NCBI GenBank assembly: GCA_027067555.1
Contig: JAMOVU010000063.1
Span: 1-45,965 of the forward strand
From: Candidatus Aminicenantota bacterium
GTDB lineage: Bacteria > Acidobacteriota > Aminicenantia > JAMOAD01
DNA length: 45,965 nt
Direction of reading: 5' to 3'
Below, in pieces: positions 1-8,942 of this stretch. Position numbers and translations under genes: made by a program. The notes beneath the pieces were generated by a model. That model was not told the DNA's origin. It searched no databases and saw only the letters and a list, made by a program, of their open reading frames with translations. How positions within the stretch are numbered: the stretch's first letter is position 1; the number at the start of each line of letters is the position of its first letter.

Positions 1-124
<124 letters not shown>

Positions 125-150
125 CTAAAAAATTTAAATCAAGTGCAAAA

Positions 151-223
<73 letters not shown>

Positions 224-230
224 GTTTAAG

Positions 231-302
231 AGCGGGAGACGGGATTTGAACCCGCGACCTCCTGCTTGGAAGGCAGGAGCTCTACCGCTGAGCTACTCCC
301 GC
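231..302 (-). tRNA. glyT: tRNA-Gly (anticodon TCC)
   Basis: Minus-strand cloverleaf with acceptor stem GCGGGAG/CTCCCGC, anticodon loop CTTCCAA (anticodon TCC, reads GGA/GGG) and T loop GTTCAAATC. No CCA is encoded. It lies 7 nt upstream of tRNA-Thr(GGT) in the tRNA-tuf operon. Confidence 0.96.
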
Positions 303-309
303 ATTAAAA

Positions 310-392
310 TGGGCAGGAGAGGATTCGAACCTCTGTAGCCTCTCGGCAACGGGTTTACAGCCCGCCCCATTTGACCGCTCTGGCACCTACCC
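310..392 (-). tRNA. tyrU: tRNA-Tyr (anticodon GTA)
   Basis: Class II tRNA on minus with a long variable arm between the anticodon and T arms. The anticodon loop is CTGTAAA (anticodon GTA). The acceptor stem GGGTAGG pairs with CCTGCCC through one G-U pair. The T loop is GTTCGAATC. Third-last gene of the tRNA-tuf operon. Confidence 0.95.
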
Positions 393-398
393 ATTAAC

Positions 399-471
399 AG
401 CTGGCGGAGGGACTTGAACCCACGACCTGCTGATTACAAATCAGCTGCTCTACCGATTGAGCTACGCCAGC
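399..471 (-). tRNA. thrU: tRNA-Thr (anticodon TGT)
   Basis: Minus-strand cloverleaf with acceptor stem GCTGGCG/CGCCAGC and anticodon stem-loop GCTGA-TTTGTAA-TCAGC, anticodon TGT (reads ACA/ACG). It is the first gene of the tRNA-tuf operon, and its 5' end lies 12 nt downstream of the -10 box. Confidence 0.96.
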
Positions 472-483
472 AAAAACAGGCTA

Positions 484-512
484 AATTTAGCAAAAATAAT
501 CAGATTTGTCAA
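484..512 (-). promoter_or_regulatory. Sigma-70 promoter of the tRNA-tuf operon
   Basis: On the minus strand TTGACA (507-512) is separated by exactly 17 bp from TAAATT (484-489). Transcription would start a few bases before the 5' end of tRNA-Thr(TGT). The -35 matches consensus fully. Confidence 0.75.
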
Positions 513-529
513 TACTTTTATTATATTTT

Positions 530-922
530 CTAAAAATTTTCCAAAACTTTATAGTAAAGGATTCTCTGTCTTGGCCCATCAAACTCTGCAAAGAATATTC
601 CGCCCCATCTTCCAAGAATTAATTTTCCATCTTCAAAAAATACAAAAACCTCATTTCCAACTATTACAGACTTTATATGTGAATCTGAATTTCCTTCAAA
701 ATGTCTGTAACCAGCACCCTCGGGAACAAGAGAGCTCAGTTTTTTATTTATATCAAAAGCCACATCAGGATCAGCTGATTCATTTATAAAAATTCCAGCT
801 GTTGTATGAGGAACATATAGAAAAATTATCCCACTCTTTTTTGCCTGAATTAATTCTTCTACCTTTGAAGTTATATTTAATGCTTCTATCCTTTCAGATG
901 TTCTAACAGAAAATGAATTCAA
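530..922 (-). CDS. YjbQ-family protein (UPF0047)
   Basis: A 130-residue protein covering the whole of the small YjbQ/UPF0047 fold. The family signature HTTAGIFINESADPDVAFDI is visible at about residues 39-58, and GRWGGIFFAEFDGPR lies near the C-terminus. Members have thiamine-phosphate-synthase-like activity in vitro in some bacteria, but the physiological role is unsettled. It lies 6 nt after exbD and is the last gene of the minus-strand group, just upstream of the tRNA promoter. Family assignment is firm; function is not. Confidence 0.9.
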   Translation of the reverse strand: MNSFSVRTSERIEALNITSKVEELIQAKKSGIIFLYVPHTTAGIFINESADPDVAFDINKKLSSLVPEGAGYRHFEGNSDSHIKSVIVGNEVFVFFEDGKLILGRWGGIFFAEFDGPRQRILYYKVLENF

Positions 923-928
923 GGCCTA

Positions 929-1339
929 CTATTCTTCGTACTTCTCCGGGACTATACCTATTACTTCCACCCCTGCAGCTTTGGCAGCATCAATTATTTT
1001 AACCACCTCTTTATAAGGAAGCTTAGAATTTGCCCTTATGAATATGGTCTTATCCTGTCTTGTGGAATAGATATCTCTCAATCTTTGAACTAACAAATCA
1101 TAAGGGACTTTTTCCTGATTTATCATAACTGTCATATCAGCTTTCAAAGATAAAATAATAACATTGGAAGGTCCTTGATCCTGACCGGATGCGGTTTCGG
1201 GTAATTTTAAATCTATACCCTTCTGAGTAGAAGGAGTAATAACCATAAAAATAACCAATAGAACTAATAAAATGTCAATTAAAGGAACTACATTAGGATC
1301 TGATTTCGTGGTACCTGTACCACCAACTGCCATACCCAT
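929..1339 (-). CDS. exbD: ExbD/TolR-family biopolymer transport protein
   Basis: 136 residues. A short N-terminal cytoplasmic tail is followed by one membrane helix (about residues 18-36) with the conserved membrane aspartate in NVVPLIDILLVLLVIFMV, which carries proton flow in ExbD/TolR/MotB proteins. A periplasmic domain with FIRANSKLPYKEVVKIID follows. These proteins normally work with ExbB/TolQ to power outer-membrane events. No exbB/tolQ lies beside it here: the gene upstream encodes an acetyltransferase-like protein. A GGAGG site precedes the ATG, and a promoter-like TTGACA lies in the 63-bp gap upstream. Confidence 0.93.
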   Translation of the reverse strand: MGMAVGGTGTTKSDPNVVPLIDILLVLLVIFMVITPSTQKGIDLKLPETASGQDQGPSNVIILSLKADMTVMINQEKVPYDLLVQRLRDIYSTRQDKTIFIRANSKLPYKEVVKIIDAAKAAGVEVIGIVPEKYEE

Positions 1340-1366
1340 TGTGCTACCTCCAAATTTTAATAGCTT

Positions 1367-1395
1367 TTTTTATCACATAAAACCAATTTTGTCAA
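1367..1395 (-). promoter_or_regulatory. Probable promoter of exbD-yjbQ
   Basis: On minus TTGACA (1390-1395), 17 bp, then TAAAAA (1367-1372) preceded by TGA, as in an extended -10 element. The -35 is perfect and the -10 is weak. The position in the 63-bp gap before exbD supports a separate start there. Confidence 0.4.
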
Positions 1396-1402
1396 TTGAT
1401 TT

Positions 1403-2524
1403 TTATAACTCTTTTCCATATATTCCATAAATTTTGTACTTTGTTGCATTAATGTTTTTTAGAATATTATTCATCACCACATTATCATCAAGTATCCAAG
1501 ACATCTCCGACCCAACTATTCCCATCTTTCTTGCATTCTCAATAACATTGTAATATAAGGCCACATCAAAACCTCTTCTTCTGAATTTTTTCTTAACTCC
1601 GAGAGTAACAACCCTCATATGTTTTATCTTCTTCATTCCGAATAAAAGTTTAAAAATACCAAAAGGAAATAATTTTCCTTTTAAATCAATTAAAATCTCG
1701 TGAACATCCCTAAAAGCAATCAGAAACCCCGCCGGTTCACCATTAACCTCTGCAAAAAGAACAAGATTTGGGTCCACTATCATTTTCAAATCCTTTGCAA
1801 GTTTATCAATCTCCGCATCAGTATAGGGGACAAACCCCCAATTATCAATCCATGCTTCATTATATATTTCCTTGATTCTTTCCACTTCATTCTTAAAATC
1901 TTTCATATTTATTGTTCTGATTACAGTATCCTCTCTACTCTCAACCCTTTTAACAAAATTTTTCATCCTATCGGAAATTCTAACATTCCACTTATCCACA
2001 TACCATGCCCACCACTCTTTTATTTTCCTTAATCCAGCCTTTTCATAAAGCTTAATATAGTACTCGGGATTATATGTCATTAAAAGCATAGGAGGTCTGT
2101 CAAAACCCTTTATTAAAAGTCCACCTTCTTCATTGGTAGAAAAATTAAAAGGACCCATGATATCTTCCATTCCTCTTTCCTTAAGCCATTCAAAAGCAGT
2201 TTCAAAAAGTGCATCAGCAACATACTGCCTGTCAACAGACTCAAAAAATCCAAAAAAGCCTGTTTTTTTATTAAAATGCTCATTATACCTGTGATTAACC
2301 GATGCTGTTATTCTTCCCAAAACTTCTCCATCTTCTTCATAGATAAAAAATTCCGAATCACTGTATTCAAAAAAGGGATAATGCTTTTTATCTAATCTTT
2401 CTTTCATATCAAGCTCAAGAGGGGGAACCCAATTTCTGTAGAGCTTACCATAAATAGAATAAGGACATCTGATGAATTTCTTTAAATCTTTCTTTGTCTT
2501 TACTATTTTGATATTTTTGTGCAT
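1403..2524 (-). CDS. GNAT-like N-acetyltransferase, YghO-type
   Basis: 373 residues, the usual length for the YghO-like group of GNAT proteins. The N-terminal third contains VPPLELDMKERLDKKHYPFF and the glycine-rich GPFNFSTNEEGGLLIKGFD (about residues 123-141). The C-terminal half has a GNAT-like acyl-CoA region, with VNGEPAGFLIAFRD and VTLGVKKKFRRRGFDVALY, the basic pyrophosphate-binding loop of this fold. The substrate is unknown. A GGAGGTTGTAATG site sets the start 9 nt after the stop of the upstream secreted protein, so the two are probably one operon. Confidence 0.8.
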   Translation of the reverse strand: MHKNIKIVKTKKDLKKFIRCPYSIYGKLYRNWVPPLELDMKERLDKKHYPFFEYSDSEFFIYEEDGEVLGRITASVNHRYNEHFNKKTGFFGFFESVDRQYVADALFETAFEWLKERGMEDIMGPFNFSTNEEGGLLIKGFDRPPMLLMTYNPEYYIKLYEKAGLRKIKEWWAWYVDKWNVRISDRMKNFVKRVESREDTVIRTINMKDFKNEVERIKEIYNEAWIDNWGFVPYTDAEIDKLAKDLKMIVDPNLVLFAEVNGEPAGFLIAFRDVHEILIDLKGKLFPFGIFKLLFGMKKIKHMRVVTLGVKKKFRRRGFDVALYYNVIENARKMGIVGSEMSWILDDNVVMNNILKNINATKYKIYGIYGKEL

Positions 2525-2533
2525 TACAACCTC

Positions 2534-3004
2534 CTAATATATTCTGTATTCTTTTTCAACCGGATTTACAAACTTAATAGCATACTTTTCATTAATATTG
2601 GTAATAAAACCCTCAAAAACGATTTTTAAAACATATTTACCCCTTTTAAAATCTTTTAAAACTTCAAAAGGGATCACAATTGGCCTGTTTGTGTTAACAT
2701 ATTTTTTCTTTCCAATATTTAAAAGCTCAACATCAATTTCATTCATTTTAAAAGAATCTTTTGAAAAATTCAGTCCGGGATATTCTTTAAGTTGGATACT
2801 CAGTAAAGGATAATAATTTAGATAATATCCACTGTTCAACTTAAATTTAATTATAAGCTTGTTTGGTTCCCCTCTTTTTAACCTATTAGTAGAAAAAGAT
2901 ATTAGTATGTTTATATTTTCATTATTCTCAGCTTTAAGTGAAAAAGTACAAAAAAAAGAAAAAAAGAGCCACAACAATAAATAAAGACTCACCTTCTTTG
3001 ACAT
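2534..3004 (-). CDS. Small secreted protein, beta-sandwich, unknown function
   Basis: 156 residues with a clear signal peptide (KK start, hydrophobic stretch, probable cleavage after SLKA near residue 25). The mature part is about 130 residues of alternating hydrophobic strands. The stretch KLIIKFKLNSGYYLNY faintly recalls the N-terminal domain of DsbD, but the mature protein has no cysteine, so a thiol role is unlikely. It opens the minus-strand group that continues with the YghO-like gene. The ATG lies 9 nt from a good -10 box and has no Shine-Dalgarno sequence, so the mRNA is probably leaderless or nearly so. Function unknown. Confidence 0.65.
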   Translation of the reverse strand: MSKKVSLYLLLWLFFSFFCTFSLKAENNENINILISFSTNRLKRGEPNKLIIKFKLNSGYYLNYYPLLSIQLKEYPGLNFSKDSFKMNEIDVELLNIGKKKYVNTNRPIVIPFEVLKDFKRGKYVLKIVFEGFITNINEKYAIKFVNPVEKEYRIY

Positions 3005-3013
3005 TGTCTTTTA

Positions 3014-3042
3014 ATTCTATGTCTTTTTTATCCTCTTGTCAA
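3014..3042 (-). promoter_or_regulatory. Promoter of the secreted-protein/YghO group (near-leaderless)
   Basis: On minus TTGACA (3037-3042), 17 bp, then TAGAAT (3014-3019). The ATG follows after 9 nt, so the predicted start of transcription is only 1-3 nt before it. No ribosome binding site fits in between. Confidence 0.7.
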
Positions 3043-3145
3043 ATTCGCTCTATTTTATAAGAATCCTTCGTATTATATTTATTACATTTTTACTGGAAGA
3101 TTTTTTCCAAAAGGTAGAATTACTCCCTACAGTAGCTCTTTTCTC

Positions 3146-3174
3146 TTTACAATAAATGGCTTATTTGTTATATT
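3146..3174 (+). promoter_or_regulatory. Promoter of guaA, placed for a leaderless mRNA
   Basis: TTTACA (3146-3151), exactly 17 bp, then TATATT (3169-3174). Five bases later comes the ATG at 3180, so the first transcribed base is expected at or within a base of that A. There is no Shine-Dalgarno sequence. The in-frame ATG at 3156 falls between the -35 and -10 boxes and cannot be the start if this promoter is used. Confidence 0.7.
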
Positions 3175-3179
3175 TTGCT

Positions 3180-4712
3180 ATGAGAAAAACGGTTCTAATA
3201 CTTGATTTTGGGTCTCAGTATACCAAGTTAATTGCAAGAAGAGTAAGAGAACTAAAAATATATTCTGAAATACTCCCTTTTAATACTTCTATGAAAAAAA
3301 TAAAAGAAATTTCTCCATCAGCTATAATTTTATCCGGTGGACCATCAAGTGTTTATGATAGGGAAGCTCCTTCAATAAGCAAAGAAATCTTTGAATTAAA
3401 TATTCCCATCTTGGGAATCTGCTATGGTTTACAGCTAATTGCCCATCTTCTGGGAGGAAAGATAGAAAGCACAAAAAAAAGAGAGTTTGGATTTGCAAAG
3501 ATAAAAAAGGTAAAGGAAACAGAATTCTTGAAAGGTGTAAGAGACGGAAGTCAGGTGTGGATGAGTCATGGAGATGAAGTTGTAAAACTACCTGAAGGCT
3601 TTGAGAGAACAGCATACACGGACAATACACCAAATACAGTAATAGAAAACAATAAAAGAAGAATCTACGGAGTTCAATTCCACCCGGAAGTTGTTCATAC
3701 AGAGGAAGGAAAAAAGATTTTTAAAAACTTTTTATACAGGATTGCAAATATAAAACCAGAATGGACGATGGAATCTTTTGTGGATACTTCTGTTAAAAAA
3801 CTAAAAGAAGTCATAGGGAATAAAAAGGTATTATTGGGACTAAGCGGTGGAGTTGATTCTTCTGTAACAGCTGTTTTGCTCCACAAAGCAATAGGAAAAA
3901 ATCTTATACCTGTTTTTGTTAACACCGGTCTTTTAAGAAAAGATGAAGAGAAAATTCTTTCCGAAGAATTTAAAAAACTCGGGATTAGAGTAAGAAAGGT
4001 AAATGCATCTTCTCTCTTTTTCAAAAAACTTAAGGGAGTTAGAGAACCTGAAAGAAAAAGAAAAATTATTGGAAAAACATTTATAGATGTCTTCTACAAA
4101 GAAGCTAAAAAATTGGGAAAGATTGAATTTTTAGCTCAGGGGACGACATATCCTGATGTGATTGAAAGCACCTCTGTAAAAGGCCCTTCTGCTATTATAA
4201 AAAGTCATCATAATGTGGGAGGACTTCCTGCAAAATTAAAGATGAAATTAGTAGAGCCTTTAAGAGAATTATTTAAAGATGAAGTAAGAGAGGTGGGTAA
4301 GATTTTAGGGCTTGATGATTGGTTTATCAGAAGGCATCCATTCCCCGGCCCCGGTCTTGCAGTAAGAATCTTGGGCGAAATTACGAGAGCCCGGGTTAAA
4401 AAGCTTCAGGAAGCTGATTTTATAATAAGAGAAGAGGTGAAAAAAGCCGGGATTTATGATGAGCTCTGGCAAGCATTTGGAGTTTTGCTTCCAGTAAAAA
4501 GTGTGGGAGTGATGGGGGATAAAAGGACATATGAAAATGTGTGTGCAGTACGAATGGTTGTTTCTTCGGATGGAATGACCGCAAGCTGGTATCCTGCAAA
4601 CTATGAAATTCTAAACAATATTTCAACAAGAATTGTAAACGAAGTGAGAGGAATAAACAGAGTGGTCTATGATATAACATCCAAACCTCCCGGAACAATA
4701 GAATGGGAATAA
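3180..4712 (+). CDS. guaA: GMP synthase (glutamine-hydrolysing)
   Basis: Converts XMP, ATP and glutamine to GMP in the cytoplasm, the last step of guanine nucleotide synthesis. From the ATG at 3180 it has 510 residues, normal for the family. Residues 1-190 are the class I glutamine amidotransferase (nucleophile Cys in GICYG near residue 81; HPE triad end in VQFHPEVVHT). The ATP-pyrophosphatase domain follows, with P-loop SGGVDSS near 222, then the dimerisation domain ending PPGTIEWE. A longer start at 3156 is in frame, but the promoter and the family's usual N-terminus (KTVLILDFGSQYT) favour 3180. The next gene begins 10 nt after the stop, behind AAGGAG. Confidence 0.97.
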   Translation: MRKTVLILDFGSQYTKLIARRVRELKIYSEILPFNTSMKKIKEISPSAIILSGGPSSVYDREAPSISKEIFELNIPILGICYGLQLIAHLLGGKIESTKKREFGFAKIKKVKETEFLKGVRDGSQVWMSHGDEVVKLPEGFERTAYTDNTPNTVIENNKRRIYGVQFHPEVVHTEEGKKIFKNFLYRIANIKPEWTMESFVDTSVKKLKEVIGNKKVLLGLSGGVDSSVTAVLLHKAIGKNLIPVFVNTGLLRKDEEKILSEEFKKLGIRVRKVNASSLFFKKLKGVREPERKRKIIGKTFIDVFYKEAKKLGKIEFLAQGTTYPDVIESTSVKGPSAIIKSHHNVGGLPAKLKMKLVEPLRELFKDEVREVGKILGLDDWFIRRHPFPGPGLAVRILGEITRARVKKLQEADFIIREEVKKAGIYDELWQAFGVLLPVKSVGVMGDKRTYENVCAVRMVVSSDGMTASWYPANYEILNNISTRIVNEVRGINRVVYDITSKPPGTIEWE

Positions 4713-4722
4713 GGAGTTAAAA

Positions 4723-5844
4723 ATGGCAAATGAAGTAAAAATTTTAGAGACGATTGAAAATTTATTAAAGAAAAAGGTTTCGGATATTAGCTCAGAGATT
4801 ACATCAAAAATCAGGGAAGTAGAAGATAAACTAAAAGATGTAAAGGAGGCGAGTAAAAAGATAAGCGTGGTTCTTTCCGATGAAGAGAAGGACGAAGTTA
4901 TGAAAACTCTTCCGGTAAAGGAAGAAATAATCCAGGAAGTTCAAGAAAAAACCGAAGAAGTAAATATGTCTCACTTCCGAATGATTATAGAAAAAATATC
5001 TGCTTCTGATACTCAGGCAAAAATCCTTGATAGTATGATGGAAGGGTTGGAGTTCCTTACCAGAAGAGCTTATTTTTTTGTTAAAAGGGGAGAGAAAATT
5101 GTTTGCTTTAAAGCAGTCGGTACAAACCTAAAGAATACATCGGGTATACTTTTGCCATTTTCATTAAACACATCCATAAAGTATGTTTTTGAAAAGGGAA
5201 ATTTTTATTATGGAACACCTCAACAATTTGAAGAAGAGTACATATTGACAAAAAAATTAGAACAACCTGAAGCAAAAGAAATAATGGTTCTGCCAATAAA
5301 AATAAAGGGAAAAGCAATGGCAGTAATTTATGTGGACAACAAGGGAGAAAGTATTACAAACACTGATGCTCTTTTAATTCTAACAACTGTTACATCCATG
5401 TCTCTTGACCTCATTCCTATAAAAAAGTGGGTTACTTCTACCTTTGGAGAAGGTCAGGAAATAAAAAAGAAAGAAGAAGCTAAGAAAAAAACCTCCACAG
5501 AAGAAGATGAAACACTTGAACAAATAGCTATAGTTCAGGATAAAAAGGAGCCCGAGCCTTTAACTCCGGAAGAAGAGAAAAAGCATAAAGAGGCTAAAAG
5601 ATTAGCAAATGTTATAATCTCAGATTTAACATCCTACAATAAAGATAGAATTGAAAAGGGGATAAAGGAGGGGAATATTTACAAATATCTTAAACATGAA
5701 ATAGATCAAGCCGCCGCACATTTTTACAATAAGATTCCTGAAAGTGTGTGGAAAAGAGAAAACTACTTTGAAAAAGCTCTTATTGAAAAAATAGCAAATG
5801 GTAACAAAAGTCTTTTAGATGGATTTAATTTCAGAACAGAATAA
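4723..5844 (+). CDS. Coiled-coil protein with GAF-like domain
   Basis: 373 residues, soluble, no signal peptide. Residues 1-75 are charged and heptad-like (coiled coil). Residues about 80-245 look like a GAF-type sensor fold: MIIEKISASDTQAKILDSMM is followed by RRAYFFVKRGEKIVCFKAVG, and MAVIYVDNKG precedes the last helix. A highly charged Lys/Glu linker (about 245-290) leads to a helical C-terminal region of about 80 residues. No output domain is recognised. The end overlaps the start of the slt gene by 26 nt, implying translational coupling. The signal it senses, if any, is unknown. Confidence 0.7.
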   Translation: MANEVKILETIENLLKKKVSDISSEITSKIREVEDKLKDVKEASKKISVVLSDEEKDEVMKTLPVKEEIIQEVQEKTEEVNMSHFRMIIEKISASDTQAKILDSMMEGLEFLTRRAYFFVKRGEKIVCFKAVGTNLKNTSGILLPFSLNTSIKYVFEKGNFYYGTPQQFEEEYILTKKLEQPEAKEIMVLPIKIKGKAMAVIYVDNKGESITNTDALLILTTVTSMSLDLIPIKKWVTSTFGEGQEIKKKEEAKKKTSTEEDETLEQIAIVQDKKEPEPLTPEEEKKHKEAKRLANVIISDLTSYNKDRIEKGIKEGNIYKYLKHEIDQAAAHFYNKIPESVWKRENYFEKALIEKIANGNKSLLDGFNFRTE

Positions 5845-7915
5845 AAAGAAGAAAACAGCCTTTTTCCTTATAATTTTAATTTTATTTTTATCCTTTGTTT
5901 TTTCAGTTATTTTTCTAATCTACGAAAGTAAAAAATTTAAACTCAAAGAAAAAAAAGTTTATAAAAAGATATACAAATTTAACTATAAAACAGAATTCCA
6001 GTTCTCAGATCAATATGAAAAATTTAAAAAGTACAAAGATTTTCTTAAAAAGAAAAAAAACAGAAAAGCATATAAAGTATTTAAAAAAATCACATTTCCC
6101 ACTTTTCTTAATGATTATCAATTCATAGAAAACCTGAGGATGATGAAAACCTTAAAAAAAGACCAACAATTAATGTTAAAATGCCTGAAGATAAAAAAAT
6201 TTTATTTATCACCCTTCTATCAGGATATTCTGAAAATTTGCGCTCAAACTTATAGGGAAAATAAAAGATGGAAAAACTTAGAAAAGCTTCTAAATGAAAA
6301 TGAAAAGATATTATCACTTAAGGCACCCGTTTTTTATTTATTCTTAAAAGGAGAAATAATCAGGCACAAATACGGAAAAGAGAAAAGAAAAGCACGGAAT
6401 TTATTTAAGAAAATATTAATAAACTATCCACTTTCAGAATACGAAAAACCAATAAAAAAGATTTATCCGCGGCTTTTGCAAAAATTAAATAATGAAGAAA
6501 AGATGAAAAGAATAGAGAATCTTATTCGAAAGAGAAAATTTAGAACAGCAAGAACAGAGCTTTATAAAGTGAAAGATTGTGAAAGAAAAAAATATTTAAT
6601 CGGATTAAGTTATTACAAAAGAGGTCTCTTTTCTTTTGCCAGCCAGTGGTTTAAAAAAGTTAAACCGACATCCGAAAGTGGTGTGCCTGCCTGTAAACAT
6701 CTTTTGAGAATATCCTATAAAAGGTCAAAGCTTCTAAAAATAGACAATATCTATAATGAATGTATAAGAGCAGGGGCAAATAAAGATAGTTTAAGAGAGA
6801 TAATGGGAGATTTTTATTTTTCAAATTTAATTTTATTCAGAGCCAAACATTTTTATGAAAAAACTATAAAAGCGGAAATCCCTCTTGTACAGGGAGATGA
6901 GATTAAAAGAAGATTGGCGTGGATAAATTTTGTTTTGGGGGAGAAGGAAAAAACATTTGATTATTACAAAAACAAACACCTTTACCCAAAAAATGAACCT
7001 TCTGCTTCAGATGAATACTGGTATGCCAGATTAAAAGAAAATCTCTTTGGGAAAGATAAAGAAACAAAAAAAATATATGAAAGGATAGCAAAAAATTATT
7101 ATTATCACTATTATGGACAGTTAGCATTTAAAAGACTTTCAAGAAAAGCAAAAAAAGAGATAGAGCAGACAATAGAGCATAGAGAACTTGATCTTCCCTA
7201 TACTCCCCTTATAATAAAAGAATTTAAAAGGCTTGATTTTTTTTACAAAAACAACCTTATTTCAGAATTCAGGAGAGAATTAAGATATCTATCTTTTATA
7301 TATTCCTCCGAAGAGCTTAAATATTATTATCTGGATGAATTAAAAAGACTTGACAATTTGTACTTTATAATAAGAAAGAGACTGGACTTAAAGTATCCTT
7401 ATTCTATTACAACTCCAGTAAAATATCTTTATTTTGCCTATCCTCTGCCCCCACAATACTTTTTACTTATTAAAAGAGAAGCTTCAACATATGGAATAGA
7501 CCCTTATCTCATTGTATCTCTCATAAGACAGGAGAGTCTTTTTAATGAGGGGGCGATTTCTTATGCAGGGGCACGGGGATTAATGCAACTTATGTATTAT
7601 ACAGCCCGGAGATTAGCGAGAGAATTAAATATGAGAAGAGTATATAAAAAACATCTTTACATACCTCAGACAAATATAAAATTAGGTGTCTATTATTTAA
7701 AAAAATTATTTGACAGGTACGGGGAAGACAATTATGTATATGTGCTTGCATCTTATAATGCTGGAGAGCACAGAGTTGATTATTGGGATAAAATTTTAAA
7801 AGACTTAAAAAAAGATGAATTTGTTGAGATGATTCCTTTCACCCAGACACGAAAATATGTGAAGATAATTTTAACAAATTATTTTATTTACCGAAAGATT
7901 TACACACCTGAATAA
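5819..7915 (+). CDS. slt: Membrane-anchored soluble-type lytic murein transglycosylase
   Basis: 698 residues. A basic N-terminus and one hydrophobic helix (about residues 14-35) form a signal anchor. A long alpha-helical superhelix of repeat-like helices rich in Lys, Tyr and Phe fills residues 40-540. The C-terminal SLT domain has the catalytic Glu at about 572 in LIRQESLFNEGAIS, followed by GARGLMQLM and ASYNAGEHRV. It cleaves the MurNAc-GlcNAc bond of peptidoglycan to give anhydro-muropeptides. The ATG overlaps the previous gene by 26 nt. The stop lies 4 nt from the stop of the convergent oxidoreductase gene, with no terminator between. Confidence 0.92.
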   Translation: MDLISEQNKKKKTAFFLIILILFLSFVFSVIFLIYESKKFKLKEKKVYKKIYKFNYKTEFQFSDQYEKFKKYKDFLKKKKNRKAYKVFKKITFPTFLNDYQFIENLRMMKTLKKDQQLMLKCLKIKKFYLSPFYQDILKICAQTYRENKRWKNLEKLLNENEKILSLKAPVFYLFLKGEIIRHKYGKEKRKARNLFKKILINYPLSEYEKPIKKIYPRLLQKLNNEEKMKRIENLIRKRKFRTARTELYKVKDCERKKYLIGLSYYKRGLFSFASQWFKKVKPTSESGVPACKHLLRISYKRSKLLKIDNIYNECIRAGANKDSLREIMGDFYFSNLILFRAKHFYEKTIKAEIPLVQGDEIKRRLAWINFVLGEKEKTFDYYKNKHLYPKNEPSASDEYWYARLKENLFGKDKETKKIYERIAKNYYYHYYGQLAFKRLSRKAKKEIEQTIEHRELDLPYTPLIIKEFKRLDFFYKNNLISEFRRELRYLSFIYSSEELKYYYLDELKRLDNLYFIIRKRLDLKYPYSITTPVKYLYFAYPLPPQYFLLIKREASTYGIDPYLIVSLIRQESLFNEGAISYAGARGLMQLMYYTARRLARELNMRRVYKKHLYIPQTNIKLGVYYLKKLFDRYGEDNYVYVLASYNAGEHRVDYWDKILKDLKKDEFVEMIPFTQTRKYVKIILTNYFIYRKIYTPE

Positions 7916-7919
7916 AAAT

Positions 7920-8942
7920 CTATTTTTTTGAGTTAAAGTGATAAATCTCTTCTATCTTTTGAAGGGCTTTATACCCATCTATCAGATTAGAAAATGGTTG
8001 CTTTTTTTCTTTTAAAGCTTTTAATATTTCAAAGTATGGTCCATTAAAGGTCATATTATTCCTTAATCTTTCAAGAGGGAATCTTATTTTTTTTAAATCA
8101 TTAAAACCAGAATAAAGAGTACTCTCTTCTGCAATATAAAGCTCTTTTATCCCGTTGCCCACAATTAATTTTCCCCTACTACCCTCAATTTCAATTGAAA
8201 AGTGAAAGTAATCCCTTTCACCTCCGATCTCAACAAAAATAGGAATATACTCATTTTTCACAAAAAAAAGTGCTATAACACGAGTTTCAAGTATTCCATC
8301 TTTTTCTATATACACATCTTTTATTTCAAAGTCTTTAAAAAAATACAGCAATAAATCAATAAGGTGGGTACCATCGTGAATAAGCGGTCCACCGCCTTCA
8401 AGATCTAACATTAATTTCTGAAAATCCCGGGGGATAGAGCCCAAAAGAACCTTTCCGTAAATTGCTTTTATTTTGCCTATTTCCCCTTTTTCAATTATCT
8501 GTTTGGCAAGAGTATATTTGGCATCCCATCTTCTTTCATGATTAACAACCACCGGAATTTTATGTTCTTTCCACCTATCTATCATCTTTTTACCTTCTTT
8601 CAAATTTCTCGCAATAGGTTTCTCCAGAACAATACCTTTAACACCATTTTCAAGGGCATGGATAAAGATATCTTTGTGTGTTTTGGTCCAGGAAGCAATG
8701 GTTATTATGTCAGGTTTTATTTCTTCAATTGCCTTTTTATAATCAAAATAAAAGGGCACATTTATATTTTTCTCTTTTAAAAATTTCTCTTTTCCTTTGT
8801 CAATATCACAAACAGCTGAAAGTTGTAATTTCTCCGGGAAAGATAAAATACCACCATAATGGGAAGCAGGTTTTTTTCTTTTGGGATCAAATTCATACAG
8901 AAGACCTGCATTTCCGGCTCCTATCAAAAGAACTTTATACAT
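7920..8942 (-). CDS. Gfo/Idh/MocA-family oxidoreductase
   Basis: 340 residues. The N-terminal Rossmann fold starts MYKVLLIGAGNAGLLYEFD (GxGxxG-like dinucleotide site). The family's EKPIARNLKEG loop, with the lysine that contacts substrate and NAD(P), lies at about residue 95. A C-terminal alpha/beta domain contains GGPLIHDGTHLIDLLLYFF with the usual conserved His. Likely substrates are sugars or inositols, but the sequence does not say which. It is the last gene of the response regulator/pseudouridine synthase operon and overlaps the previous gene by 8 nt. Confidence 0.9.
   Translation of the reverse strand: MYKVLLIGAGNAGLLYEFDPKRKKPASHYGGILSFPEKLQLSAVCDIDKGKEKFLKEKNINVPFYFDYKKAIEEIKPDIITIASWTKTHKDIFIHALENGVKGIVLEKPIARNLKEGKKMIDRWKEHKIPVVVNHERRWDAKYTLAKQIIEKGEIGKIKAIYGKVLLGSIPRDFQKLMLDLEGGGPLIHDGTHLIDLLLYFFKDFEIKDVYIEKDGILETRVIALFFVKNEYIPIFVEIGGERDYFHFSIEIEGSRGKLIVGNGIKELYIAEESTLYSGFNDLKKIRFPLERLRNNMTFNGPYFEILKALKEKKQPFSNLIDGYKALQKIEEIYHFNSKK

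Noticed and set aside
3156-3179. Longer guaA start at 3156
   Set aside because: The ATG lies between the -35 and -10 boxes, has no ribosome site, and adds residues not found in GMP synthases.
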